In this document: one piece after another, positions 41,691-52,425 of the stretch
How the letters are laid out: every line of letters begins with the position of its first letter
How positions within the stretch are numbered: the first letter of the stretch is position 1
Source of the DNA: Circinella umbellata
Lineage: Eukaryota > Mucoromycota > Mucoromycetes > Mucorales > Lichtheimiaceae
DNA length: 64,000 nucleotides
Direction: 5' to 3'
NCBI GenBank assembly: GCA_025093555.1
Contig: JAIWNF010000055.1
Span: forward strand, 228,863-292,862
Translations under genes and position numbers: made by a program
Notes under the pieces: model-generated
The model's input: only the letters and a program-made list of their open reading frames with translations
Databases searched by the model: none
Told to the model about the DNA's origin: nothing

Positions 41691-42994
41691 TATGTGTTCA
41701 TCCCTGAAAATAACATGGCTATGATTTGAGTGAAGAAAACTTCAAATACATATAAACATATAAGTAGTGTAAATGAATGTTTAAAAGGGCATTTTTTGTT
41801 TTTATATATTTTTATTTTGTATTTACTTCTACCACCACCAATGAGAGAACTGCACTTTACCAAAGTTTTATATATATACGATGGGAAGATGCACAAAAAT
41901 ATGTTTCTATCAAGAAACGAATATCTTTACTTGGTATCAGCAAGCTGTTGAATACGTTTGCATTGACTGGTTACGACTACTCAATCAAGGATGTTGAACT
42001 GGAGCAATGCTCTGTACATATAGCCTCCTTTTCTGATTTTCGCCTGATAGCTTTTTACGCACATTGACACCCAAGAAGTCTTGCTTACAATGATTAAACG
42101 ACTTCATTACCATACTTGATACGTGCTTCATCTTGGGGTAAACTCGTGTAAATCGAAACTTTGCTGACCATACCATAACAACAATCAAGAGTCGAAAGGA
42201 ATGAAAGGAATAACCAGGAATCACCCGTCGCCGTCTTGGTTTGAAAGGCTGGGCAGATCGATAGGTACTTTGCATAAACTCACGAGGAGTAGAACATTTC
42301 ACTATAAAACATACACAACAGCGATCAAGAATTAGATCGCATGACTCATAAACCAGGTAAAAATAAAAGAAAAAAAGTGAAAATGAATAGAAGAAAGGGG
42401 TACAGTATGTTTTATCTCTTCGACATAAAATAAAATAAAATAAAAGGACACCCCCTCAATTGTGAGATAAGAAACCCATTATATCAAAGCTCTTTATCAC
42501 CCCCACACCTGAAAATAATCATAGTATCCATCCAATGAAAAGAACACCCAATTAATAAACAAAAAAAGAAGACATTAGCCTTTGAAAGAGTTGAACATAC
42601 GTACAAAAAAAAACAGGCTAACAAGCCAGAGTCAATGGTTGCTTCCATCTATTAATTTTCGTGGTTCAGTATTGGATGCGTTGTTTATAGCTTTTCTTTG
42701 GTTTTGAACGCATCTTTTAATACCTGATTTTCTTTTTCATTTTCTGTTTGAATAAAAAAAAAGATGACTGAACTCTTTGAACGATTCCACATAAACGATA
42801 ATTGTCTTGGTGATAAATCAGCCACATTAATTGCAGTGTATAATTGCCCCTTACCACCAGTGGTGGAACTTTATATTATTATTCATTGATCCATGTTGCG
42901 ATCAGAGACTAGTTTTATTCTCAGATACACATTGTAACTGATATAAAAAATCGTATCCAACATCAACTCTATCCGTTCCATAACAACCGTTGCC
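41691..42994. other. Mostly non-coding DNA with a degenerate minus-strand frame
   Basis: The only feature of note is a 105-residue minus-strand frame (42302-41985) containing PFKPRRRRVIPGYSFHSFRL and many basic residues; sequence past its stop continues in another frame with scattered Cys and Ser. It could be the tail of a decayed gene. The rest is AT-rich with short homopolymers, and the last 300 bp should include the promoter of the gene starting at 42995. Confidence 0.4.
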
Positions 42995-45236
42995 ATGGGA
43001 AGTGAATCCTCACAACCTCCAGTCACTCTCAGCACAGAAGTGCGTGAAAATATTGCTTCCAGGTAAACATATTCTATTTCCCCCTAAACAAGGGTTTGAT
43101 TACTTATTTCTTTTCTATTATAGATTTTTTTGAAAGTGAACCACCTTGTGATTGGAACGCCATTAATTATCTCAATAATCTTGTATGAAAGAACCCAACT
43201 ATCAGTGTACGCTCAGGAAATAAAGCTCTTTATGACGATGCTAATCTGATGCTCAAGCACGTTATTCCGGGTACTGTTGCAGAAACTATGCTCAAACAGA
43301 TGAATCGTTCACAGATGGTAAAAAAAACATTATAAAGTGGTACAAATAAACACATTTACAAACTAGTATTACTTTTATAGACAGCAACAAGTAAGCAGAC
43401 AATCAGTAAATTCTGGAAGTCAAAACCTATCATCGCGTCTAGTCTAATTGAATATGATACTCAAAAGGTAAAAAAATAGAAAATAATAAAAAAATAATAA
43501 AAAAATAGTAATAGTAAAAAAATAAAATAAAAAGCTATTCTATTAACTTCGACTATTAACTTCGACTATTTGTTCAGAAACGTATGCAAAGTCAAATGGC
43601 CAAAGAAATAGTAGACGAGATGCAAGATGGACATCGTAAACGAACGCGTGTAAAAGATACCGATGAGGAAGATAATCAAGATAAAAGTAGTGACTTTGAG
43701 GATGGTAGCGAAGAGGAGGAAGATTTTTGGGTCAGCTGGAAGAAGCTCTTGAAAGGTTTACAAGAATGTATCACACTTCCATTCTTGAGGTAGGCTTTTT
43801 TTATTTTTTATTTTTTATTTTATTGTTCAAAAACTGATAAGCTGTCGAATTTTAGTCCTGAAAGACATGATATAATTTGGTGCGGTAAAGAATTGCGACG
43901 TCGCCCCCTTCTTCCAGTTGACATGTATGAACGTCTCAGCAACGAGAAAATTAGTATTGAATTACAAGTTGTAGATTCGTCATTCCAGCCAGTGGTTTCA
44001 CAAGCAACGGATATGGTAAGATATAATAAATTTTGATGTGTTGAGCGATATTAATGCTGCATAATATACATGTAGATCGATCTTAAGGGATTCAAAAATA
44101 GAATTGAGGATTTACGAAATATTATTACTACAACCAATGCTGCTGAGAAATTATTAATAATCCATTCCTTAGAATTGATGTAAGTTTCACCCCTTCAGAA
44201 TTACCTATTCTCAATCAGAAAAAGAAAGAAAAGGACGTGTGTAAACTAACAAAACAGAATAATATAGTCTTGAAGTACTTGAAGGTGCCGGAAAAACATT
44301 GTCGTCATCAGAAGGATGCCTACACTTCTATATTGTCGATCCGGTATTAAGAAACTGCAACAAGTTCCTCCAGCAACATGGTCATAATGTATTATTTTAC
44401 CTAGGCGAAATCGAGTTAAATGCCATGACTATCCAGTTAAGAAGTCAAGGAATCACCGATGGGCGCTTAAAGTACCATGCTGATGGAAAACTACTTGTGG
44501 ATGACATGGGAACGGAAATCTTATTATCCGAAGTTTCTTCATCATTCGATGAAAATTCCAAGGGTAAAACCAGCTTTGATCATCACAAGGAGATGTTTGG
44601 TCTTCTCACCATGGTCAGAACAATTGCTGGTTTATTCAAGTATAGTAGTTTCGAAACGTTCTCAAAACTCAAGTTACATTTCATACACACATATGGTACG
44701 TGAATTCATAAATTGTTTGATATGGTTACCAAACTGTTGCAAATAAGATACTGGTTTTTGACTGTCGCCACCATTTCATAATAGATTGTGCAATCCGTCA
44801 CTGGACAATGTCAACTCCTGCTCCCGGTCTTTATGTCCTGAGTAAAGAACAGAGAGTTGATATTATTGATGAATTCAAAAAGAAGAAAAATAATACGGTA
44901 CCATTTGTAAATTTCAACCTTACGTTGGCTGTATGTATACCTATTCCTGCTTCTTATCTATTTTTTCTTATTATGTATTTTGAGATACAGAATTAACCCA
45001 TTTTTAATATCACATACTATATATAGAGTGCATTAGAAGAAACAATGAATATTTTGGGTAATTTGAAAAACGAACACGACGAAAAATTACAAAGCTTGCG
45101 ATTTGAACCAAATACTACTCATCCTTCATTACTTGATCACGTACGCCCACAAGTTGTTCGGCTTAACGAGAACAAGCACATGGCTCAGGTTGAGGACGAT
45201 GGCCCAAAATCACCAGTATATATTCCCAACACTTAA
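42995..45236 (+). pseudogene. Nine-exon orphan gene, possible restriction-like nuclease core
   Basis: Exons begin at 42995, 43124, 43381, 43579, about 43857, 44077, 44269, 44786 and 45028. From exon 2 to exon 9 all donors, acceptors and phases agree and lead to TAA at 45236, about 430 residues. Exon 4 is acidic with a KRTRVK nuclear-signal-like patch. Exon 7 has FYLGEIELNAMTIQLRSQGI, then KYHADGKLLVDDMGTEILLS and EVSSSF. The D...E-x-x-(S) pattern after conserved helices resembles PD-(D/E)XK folds, with Lys replaced. I associate this family with many paralogues in Mucoromycota, function unknown. One extra T in a run of seven at 43125-43131 and a TGA near 43186 break exon 2. Confidence 0.7.
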
Positions 45237-46744
45237 GTACTTCATCTTACATTACTGTATTAACCTGGTCTCCCTCCCCTCTTTATCATCTTTCACATCA
45301 ACAATTGATCAACCTTCCTTGTCCACCCCCTTAATCATTTCTCATATCGACACTTCGTTAAATCCACTAAATGTATAATATTTGTTTTTTTGAAAATTCA
45401 AAAAAAATTTCAATGTCAACAAATTTAATAAAACGTTTCAAGAATCGAAACTAAACATTATAGGTCCAGAATTTGGATCAATTGAATTTATTTGGTTTTG
45501 CTGTTATGTTTTTTCGCTTTCTTGACAAATAAAATAAACATATACATATATATAAGGTTATAAAAAAGAGTGCTGACCACCATGAGAAAAAACAAAGTGA
45601 AAAAAGGAAGAGCGAGAGAAGAATCGTCATCCCATCGAAAATTGTTAGTATCAAAGGCATCGGCCTTACTGTAGTTGAATTTGGACCTATATAATATTAT
45701 GTATATCATGATAAGTGAGTAAAACCAAAATGTATTATTGGTTTGTAAGAGGAGAGTGACAACTTCCCACTCCCGGCTGGAGACAAACAGTTGTTCGTCA
45801 AGGCAGCCAGCGAATTTCTCCGGCGTAGGGCAGGGTTCATGTGTACAAAGCTTTGTGCTTTTCTTGCAGCATTATTCTTAGCGTGTATATTTATTTTCCA
45901 CTTATCTTTAATAGAGCCTGAAATATCGACCTTGGAAAACTATGGCAGATCTTTAAAAGAAGAAACGTCGATACTGAGAACGTCAAACCACCAATGCCAC
46001 TCTTGTCTGTGGCATTTCTAAGATATATACATTCCAGCTGTTCTGTAAAAAATTGGATAAGATTATACAGATTAGTACAAGTGAAAAAAATAAAAAAAAT
46101 AAAAAAAGATGCACCTTACATAATAGTTGTCAATGGCAACATAGTTGTTAATATCATTGTTTAACAACTATAAGCAGTGACTCATAAGAAAAATTGTTTA
46201 CTTATTAGTGAGATTGGCAGTCACAAAAAAAATTATTTGTGCGATCACGCGCCAGCTAATTTGACCTATCAGGAAGATCCTTTTTTTTTAATATCACAAT
46301 GTCTAGATATCTCAATATTTCAACGTTCAAGTATAAGCATGATATAGCCTTTAGTTTAGTTGTCTTTTTTCTTTGGAATTCGTTCTCACAATTTTTATCA
46401 ATAAAAATTATTGTGCACAAAGCTTTTTTGAATTCATAATATTATTGTATCTTGTTATTTCTTGTTTGAGAAACTTTTCGTTTCACTTGGCTATTATAAG
46501 ATCACTTAAGGTCCTTTTTATTTTTTTCTCTTTGATTTCATATTCTCTTTTTATTTTTTACTTCCTTTAATTTTGCTCTCCCTTCCTTCATGAAAGTAAC
46601 ATAGTTTGCGTCTTACGTTTTGCCGATATACAAAGCAACCCTATTTAGAGAAGGTCATTGAAATTTGGCGATATGGTACAATAGAGAGTAACATCACCAA
46701 GCACAACGACGTGATTGACTGCATTTCAAGCATTTGGTCAGTTT
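45237..46744. other. Non-coding stretch before the right inverted repeat
   Basis: AT-rich DNA with no convincing gene. A 76-residue plus-strand frame (45791-46021) with a hydrophobic middle (LCAFLAALFLACIFIFHLSL) is present, but nothing supports its use. Homopolymer A and T runs are common. Confidence 0.4.
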
Positions 46745-47102
46745 TTAGAGGTAAATAATAACTTAAGTTTAGCTGACATGGCTCAATTTTGTTAAATAGC
46801 CCAATTTGGAAAAGGTGGCCTATTTTCACAATCATCGCTCGTTTTTTATTTTGCACGGCCAAATTCAACTTCCAGCGCTGTATATAGCTACTTCTCTTAG
46901 ATACAAATAATTATAATAAAGGATTATTTATCAAACTCCTAAGCTGGGTGCCAGCCAAGGTTCCCCGCTTTTTGGAACCCAGTCTAAAATAACTCGCATT
47001 AAGGGTCATTAAGATTTTTTTTTTTTGCAAGACATATTTATTATAAAAGTTCTATTCATTGAATGATTTCAACAAAAGAAAAAAAAACTACAACTATTAT
47101 TA

Positions 47103-49962
47103 TCAAGGGAGACCCAGTTTTCTTCTCTTAGTTTCTGGTGAGGGGAAATAGGTGCCTTTTTGCAATTCTGTACCTAAGCGATCCAAAGACCAATGTCGCG
47201 CGTTCATCACACCTTGAAGCACACTTATTGCAGAACTTGAAGAAAGCCCAAGATCTTTCTGAAGATCATTAACGGCATCAATAATCTTTTTTCGAATATT
47301 AAACCATTTGCGGTCATGACTTCTCCATTTAGTCCCCCACTTAGACTCCAACTCTTCAATGGACCAAAAACCATCTCGACCAACCATCCATTCATCCCAA
47401 AGATCAGGTACTGTTGCTACTTGTCGACTCATTTTATAAATGGGAATTCCTTCATTGGTGTAGGGCAAGGAAATGGTAGCGTTTGGTGGAGTATTAGGAG
47501 TGTTGTTAATGATGGGGACTTTGTTGATCAAAGTACTGGTACTTTCTGAGAGTTGTTGTGGAGGAGATGTGATGCTGGTGGTGGTGTTGTTGTCGATATT
47601 GGTGTGAGAAGATGCAACTGTCCCAGTTGTCTCTGTTGCCTGGTTGTCATTATTCAACCTAACAGATAGTTGTAACTGCTGCTTTCCACTAATAACATTG
47701 TTGAAAGCCTGTTGTAACTCTCTCTGTGCTTGGTCAGATTGTCTTTGGCGTTCATTAAACTCTCTCAATATCTGTTTGATACTAGAAAGCTGCAGTTCGA
47801 CTTCTGGCGCGAATCTTGCTAAGATTGATGACTCTAGTTTGGTGTTACTAGTGATATGACTCTTGACTTTGCTATAAACGACGTAGGAAGGTAAAAGTAG
47901 GATGTTTAGATATAAAGAGCCATTAATAAGAAATTTATATACATTGTTTATACCTTTGAAAATCAAGAAAAAGCTGCGTCTTGAAAAGCTCATGTTTCCA
48001 AATAGGGTGTTTAGGAATTACATCCATCATTACTGCCGCATCTTGTAAAAACGTTGTCTTGAAACAATTAATTAGAAGCAAAAAAGAATCAGCAGAACCA
48101 GACGTTTGATTAACCGCATTATTGGCATGGCGATCGCGCCAGTAATCCACCCAAGGAAATACCATTCTTTTTAAATCAGAACATGGTTCCTCTATGCCTC
48201 TTATAAGGTGGTAGCTCGCATCATTCTCGAAACCAGCCATTACTCTCATGAACTGGCGAGGAAGAGAGTCGAGATATGAGTTCGTCATCGTATCAGTGTT
48301 CCACTGTCCCATTCTTCGTATCTGCGATTCAGGTACACTAGCCAAGTCAGCCATTTTTGCAGCAGAAGACCTTGGAACGTGAGTTACTTTTCTTGTTACA
48401 AATATGCCGGCAGAATTCAGAGCAATTTTCATAAACCGGGTGTGGGTTCCTTTCGAAATGGCTGTTTCCAGTGGATTTTGATTTCCGGCTTCATAAATTT
48501 CATCGTCGCTTGATTCCTCACCATCATCATTACCAACAACCACACTGTCAGCTCCTAAGAAAATAAACGGAAACTATACGGTTAGAATCTATTCATCCCA
48601 TCGCTATTAAAGACTTCAAAATTTGAAAAATTACCTGTTCTTTCTGGCCCCTTTCCTTTTCCTTTCTTCTCTGATGATCTCGATTGAGGTCTTGCACCAT
48701 GGAGCACCTTAAGCTGGAACCAATTTCCATTATTTTCCATGTTGGGAAAAGTTTCTTTTTGGCAATGCCATCTCCAAAAGAAATGGAAGCTCAACGCCAT
48801 AAATGGACATATTTCAACCATTTTGTTGCGCATACAAGCGCCTGTCTGGGTCTTATTGAACTTGTTGGTTTTTCCTTGATTAAAAATCATCATCATAATC
48901 GGATAAGTGCCCTCAGCTCCTACTTTTGGTACCTCTTGGAACTGTAAATCGGCAAACTCGATATTTCGCACGGATTCCCCTCGAAGCAATAGATAATGCG
49001 ACATCAAAAAGGCAATTGCATTTCGAAAACTGAACTTATAAAATTGTTCAGGGTTGTTGTAGAGGTGTTTAGTTATAGCTGCTACTTGGAGTTTTGTTGT
49101 ATAGCCATTTGAAATGGAAGTTGTGGCGCGATCAACATTATTCTCCCGATTGTTGTTTGCTTCTCGCATTCGAACTACTTTGAGGAGTTTAGTAATGACC
49201 TTTGTATGTGGAGATTCGGTGCTGTTGAAACACATGAGCCGTTGATAATTCCAAAGGTCGACAATTGCAGATACGTAAACATTACAGGTACTATAGGATA
49301 ATTTTTTTTGAATGGCATTGGTTTTGATGGTTTCTTCATCAAGTCCCTCGTTATTATCGGTGTTTGATTCTTCAATGTGTTTTGTACCAGGTTTACGAAG
49401 CTGATGATTAATCACCTATATATATATATATATTATAAAAATAATAGTTAGTAAAGGTATAGATATACTTCTTTTTCGGACCCCAACAATATATTTTATA
49501 TACTACCTTCTGATAAAGAAATGAAAGAAGTTTGTCACCGGTAGCTTGATGACGCGTTGCAAGAGGACGGTGGGCATAATGCTGATCACAGAAAATAAGG
49601 AATTCGACTTGCTTAGCACAATAAGATGTAGATGTATTATATCCACGAGACTCTTGTATTTCTCGATAGGCCTTTTCCTTGACTAAAGTTTCTTGATTTT
49701 CAAACACTCTTTCTGAAATATGACCATTGTTTCCAACGAATTCCGACGAGGTTTCATCTTCACCTGTAGAGCTGCTTGCTTGTAATTTTCGCTTCTTGAT
49801 GTTACCTTTTTTCTTTTTATATAAGTCTGCAAAATGAGGAATATGATCATTAATCAATTTCTCAACATATCTCTCATGATCTTCTTTTGCTTGACGACGG
49901 GTGGTAGATTGGGCATCAGATCGGGAGTTTGATGGTTGGCTTTGTTGATTGGGGGAAGACAT
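47103..49962 (-). CDS. Crypton tyrosine recombinase with GCR1_C-type domain, four exons
   Basis: Exons are 49962-49507, 49415-48635, 48554-47954 and 47871-47103. Introns have GT/AG borders and phases agree, giving 868 residues without a stop. The N-terminal core-binding part (about 100-300) has CNVYVSAIVDLWNYQRLMCF. The catalytic part shows R in SHYLLLRGESVRNIEF, H-x-x-R in KVTHVPRSSAAK, W in RRMGQWNTD and Y in TNSYLDSLPRQF. The C-terminal domain (WDEWMVGRDGFWSIEELESK, then WRSHDRKWFNIRKKI) matches the GCR1_C-type DNA-binding domain of fungal Cryptons. The enzyme would excise and insert the element by site-specific recombination. It appears intact. Confidence 0.9.
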
Positions 49963-50237
49963 TTTAAGAAAAAAAGGTGTTATTGAGTAGATGGATGTTA
50001 TATTAATAGAAATTAATGAGAAAAGGAGGCAATATTATGTCAACAAGACCCAAAAGAATAAAAGTGAAATGAAGTTTACATATTAAAATAAAATATTCTC
50101 TCTATTTATATTAAATTCGTATCAATGGCCATGTATAGCAATATGCGTGTATGGAATAGAATTAGTTTCGATTTGCTAATGATGATGAATATAACGCAAT
50201 AGTGGAAAGTACCCAATAATAAAAACCATCCATAACG

Positions 50238-50428
50238 TCAAAGCACGCAATAAGATAAATCATGCAAAAAGGGAAAGCACGCAATACTATAAATCGTTTA
50301 AGAAGTTAAAGCACGCAATAAGATAAATCATGCAAGAAGCCAAGCACGCAATAATGTATATCATGCAAGAAGCCAATCAGCGCAGTAACGTGAATCGTCA
50401 AAAGCACAGCACGCAATAATTTAGCGTC
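50238..50428. repeat. Direct repeats upstream of the Crypton gene
   Basis: About six units of roughly 30 bp share AAGCACGCAATA and AAATCATGCAAGAAG, for example near 50240, 50274, 50309, 50343 and 50419. They lie 280-470 bp before the recombinase start codon. They could be binding sites for the recombinase or a minisatellite; nothing in the sequence decides. Confidence 0.7.
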
Positions 50429-50989
50429 GTAACTTGGTGCTATTAATAGAAAATGATATATGCTAAAAAAAAAAGTAACTATACTTTTAGATTTTTTTTT
50501 AAAAACATTGTATCAACACACTCTCAAAAAAATAAATTTATGCATTGATATGAGAATAATAAATGGGTTGAATAAAAGAAAAGAAGTATATCTCTTGTAC
50601 ATAACAAAGAGGATATTTTTTATTAAGATTTATGTAAAAAGATAGATGTAACTGATATCCCACGCTGAAGGAATAAATACACAATCATGTCGAAAAAAAA
50701 AATATCAATTTTTTTATCGCTTTTTTTTTATTAATGCATTTTGGCACAAAACCATATTTAATTATAATAAGAAAAAAATCATAGTAGTAGTAATATGCGA
50801 GGAACGAAAGTGGGAACCCAAAAGTTAATAACAATTGTTATTTGACAAAAATTTGGCCAATAACATCAGTTATTACTCCGACGGGTTCCAATTTGCTGGG
50901 AACCCAATTTTTTTTTTGGAACCTTGGAAAAAAATAATAAACAATACTTATATATTACAATTTATTTTGGATCATATTCATTTTTATTA

Positions 50990-51146
50990 TCTGATGGCCC
51001 ATATTTATTTTCTGTAGCTTAATACAAAAATTTCATGGCTCATTTTCGTCAGCTAATCTAATTTTGGCCCATTTTCAAATCGCGGCCCACTTTCAAAATC
51101 AAGGCTCATTTTCATTTTTGGTGGCCAAATTTAACTTCCAATGCTG
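50990..51146 (-). repeat. Third end of the TIR-bounded family
   Basis: Inverted, it starts CAGCATTGGAAGTTAAATTT and continues with GGCCCA/GGCTCA-type words as at 41550 and 46880. It is followed by TA (51147-51148) and then hAT-like sequence that continues from 41549. Confidence 0.7.
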
Positions 51147-51678
51147 TATAACATGACGTAGATTTTTTTTTTGTGGGGGCGAGTAGTGTGCTGAAAAAAG
51201 AAAGAGGTATAAGTTTACCTTTTCTGTTTACAACCAAATAAAAGTTCATAATTCTCTTTATCATTACTAGATTAATAAAAATAATAATTAAGTTCATTAA
51301 TCTCTCTTTTTAATCTTTAATTTTTGTTTTTTTCTTTTCAAATATTTCTTTTCTATATTAAAGCCATTACTACTTTTCTTTTCAACTGCTCTATTCAAGT
51401 ATATAATAGTATACAAAAACTTACTCTCTTCTTTGAATATATATATATATACCTTACCACAGCATTGTTAAAACTTTGATCCATTACTCTATAATTATAA
51501 TGACGGATCAGAAAAATCCAACGGATCCATAGATCTCAATCCGTTTACAATCCGGATTGTAGAATTACGATCCGAATCCGATCTGAATCGGTTGAGACAC
51601 AATCCGAATCCGATCCAATCCGTATAAAAAACGGATCGGTTTATAAATCCGGATTGTACTAAGATCCCTATCTTCAAC

Positions 51679-51957
51679 CGCTCAAAGTCTAATCTTAATA
51701 TCATTAATTATATATTTATAATTCACACGGCCATGACAAATATAAATCTTACATATACACATATCAATATATCCCACTGATAATAAGATTTATATAAATA
51801 GAGATTATATTTTATTTTAATAAACTTCAGTTCAATTATTGTTCTTTTGGGTCTCGTTGACTTATTTACGTCTCTTTTATTTTATTATATTTGATTGATA
51901 TAACAAAGATTATATATAAAAATAAAAATATTATAAGGGATGATAATTAAATATCAC
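51679..51957. other. Spacer without recognised features
   Basis: AT-rich sequence between the hAT-like target duplication and the minisatellite. It is probably the DNA into which the hAT-like element inserted, continuous with the sequence left of 32013. Confidence 0.4.
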
Positions 51958-52161
51958 ATCAGTGAATATTCAGTAACCAAACATGAAATAAAAAAAGCTT
52001 AGTGCGATTATTCTAGTACCAAGCATGAAATAAAAAACTTTGAGAGCGAATATTCCACTACTATACATGAAATAAAAAAAGTTTAGTGCGAATATTCCAC
52101 TACCAACCATGAAATAAAAAAGGTTTAGTGTGAATATTCCACTACCAACTATGAATATTCC
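51958..52161. repeat. Minisatellite, about 45-bp units, left of LINE
   Basis: About 4.5 units of the type GAATATTCCACTACCAA.CAT then GAAATAAAAAAGTTTAGTGC. It continues at 57637-57735 on the other side of the LINE, showing insertion into the array. Confidence 0.85.
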
Positions 52162-52425
52162 TTTTTTTTTTTTTAAGATTCAAAAGAATTGAATTTATTG
52201 GCGGCCACTGAAATTATGATATAACAATGGGTGAATAGACAGAAACATGGCGAAGCAATACAGACAGGAGGTTATACAGCACAAAGAAAGTAAGGGGGAA
52301 AAGAGGAAAAGAAGGAAATAGAAAAGAGAAAACAGATAGGAAATTGGGGTATAATCTAAAAATGTTCTATACTATAGAAAAGAGTTTTTTTTTTTTTTGA
52401 AAAAATTTTAAAAGAGAAAATGAGG

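Larger units (their letters stand above)
41550..46880. mobile_element. TIR-bounded unit of unknown superfamily with a nine-exon gene
   Basis: The left end (CATAGTTGGAAGTTGAATTT) and the inverted right end (CAGCGCTGGAAGTTGAATTT) continue as matching inverted repeats for about 130 bp, including GCAAAATAAAAACGAGCGAT and blocks of the type TGAAAATGRGCCACCTTTCC. TA flanks both ends (41548-41549 and 46881-46882). The left flank is hAT-like sequence. A third end of the same type at 50990-51146 abuts the other hAT-like flank, so the outer duplication (TA) pairs 41550 with 51146. The only sizeable gene inside is the nine-exon orphan gene. Confidence 0.65.
46883..51146. mobile_element. Region carrying the Crypton, bounded on the right by a third TIR-type end
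   Basis: The region contains the Crypton recombinase gene (47103-49962), upstream direct repeats (50238-50428) and, on either side, paired GGTTCC/GGAACC words (46950-46984: AAGGTTCCCCGCTTTTTGGA; 50880-50930: GGGTTCCAATTTGCTGGGAA). These could mark Crypton borders, since Cryptons lack long TIRs and recombine at short direct repeats. I could not fix exact ends. Confidence 0.55.
32021..51670. mobile_element. hAT-like non-autonomous element, copy 2, split over 19.6 kb
   Basis: The left end TAGGGTTCTTAGTAGACCGA starts at 32021 and the right end, inverted, TAGGGATCTTAGTACAATCC at 51670. The flanks carry an exact 8-bp duplication TCTTCAAC (32013-32020 and 51671-51678), the hAT hallmark. The element's own DNA is only 32021-32504, 41457-41549 and 51149-51670, about 1.1 kb. 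The rest is a Gypsy insertion and a TA-flanked composite insertion. The body has runs such as AAGTTATAGT repeated many times and no gene, so it depended on a transposase elsewhere. Confidence 0.9.

Noticed and set aside
41985..42302. Basic minus-strand frame that faintly recalls the C-terminal part of TnpB/Fanzor-type proteins
   Set aside because: No guide-nuclease catalytic motif or full zinc finger can be read in one frame, there are stops right after it, and the resemblance is from general basic composition. I keep it only as a degenerate frame.
50238..50428. Possible CRISPR-like array
   Set aside because: Repeats are imperfect, the intervals are not unique spacers of constant size, and the sequence is eukaryotic.
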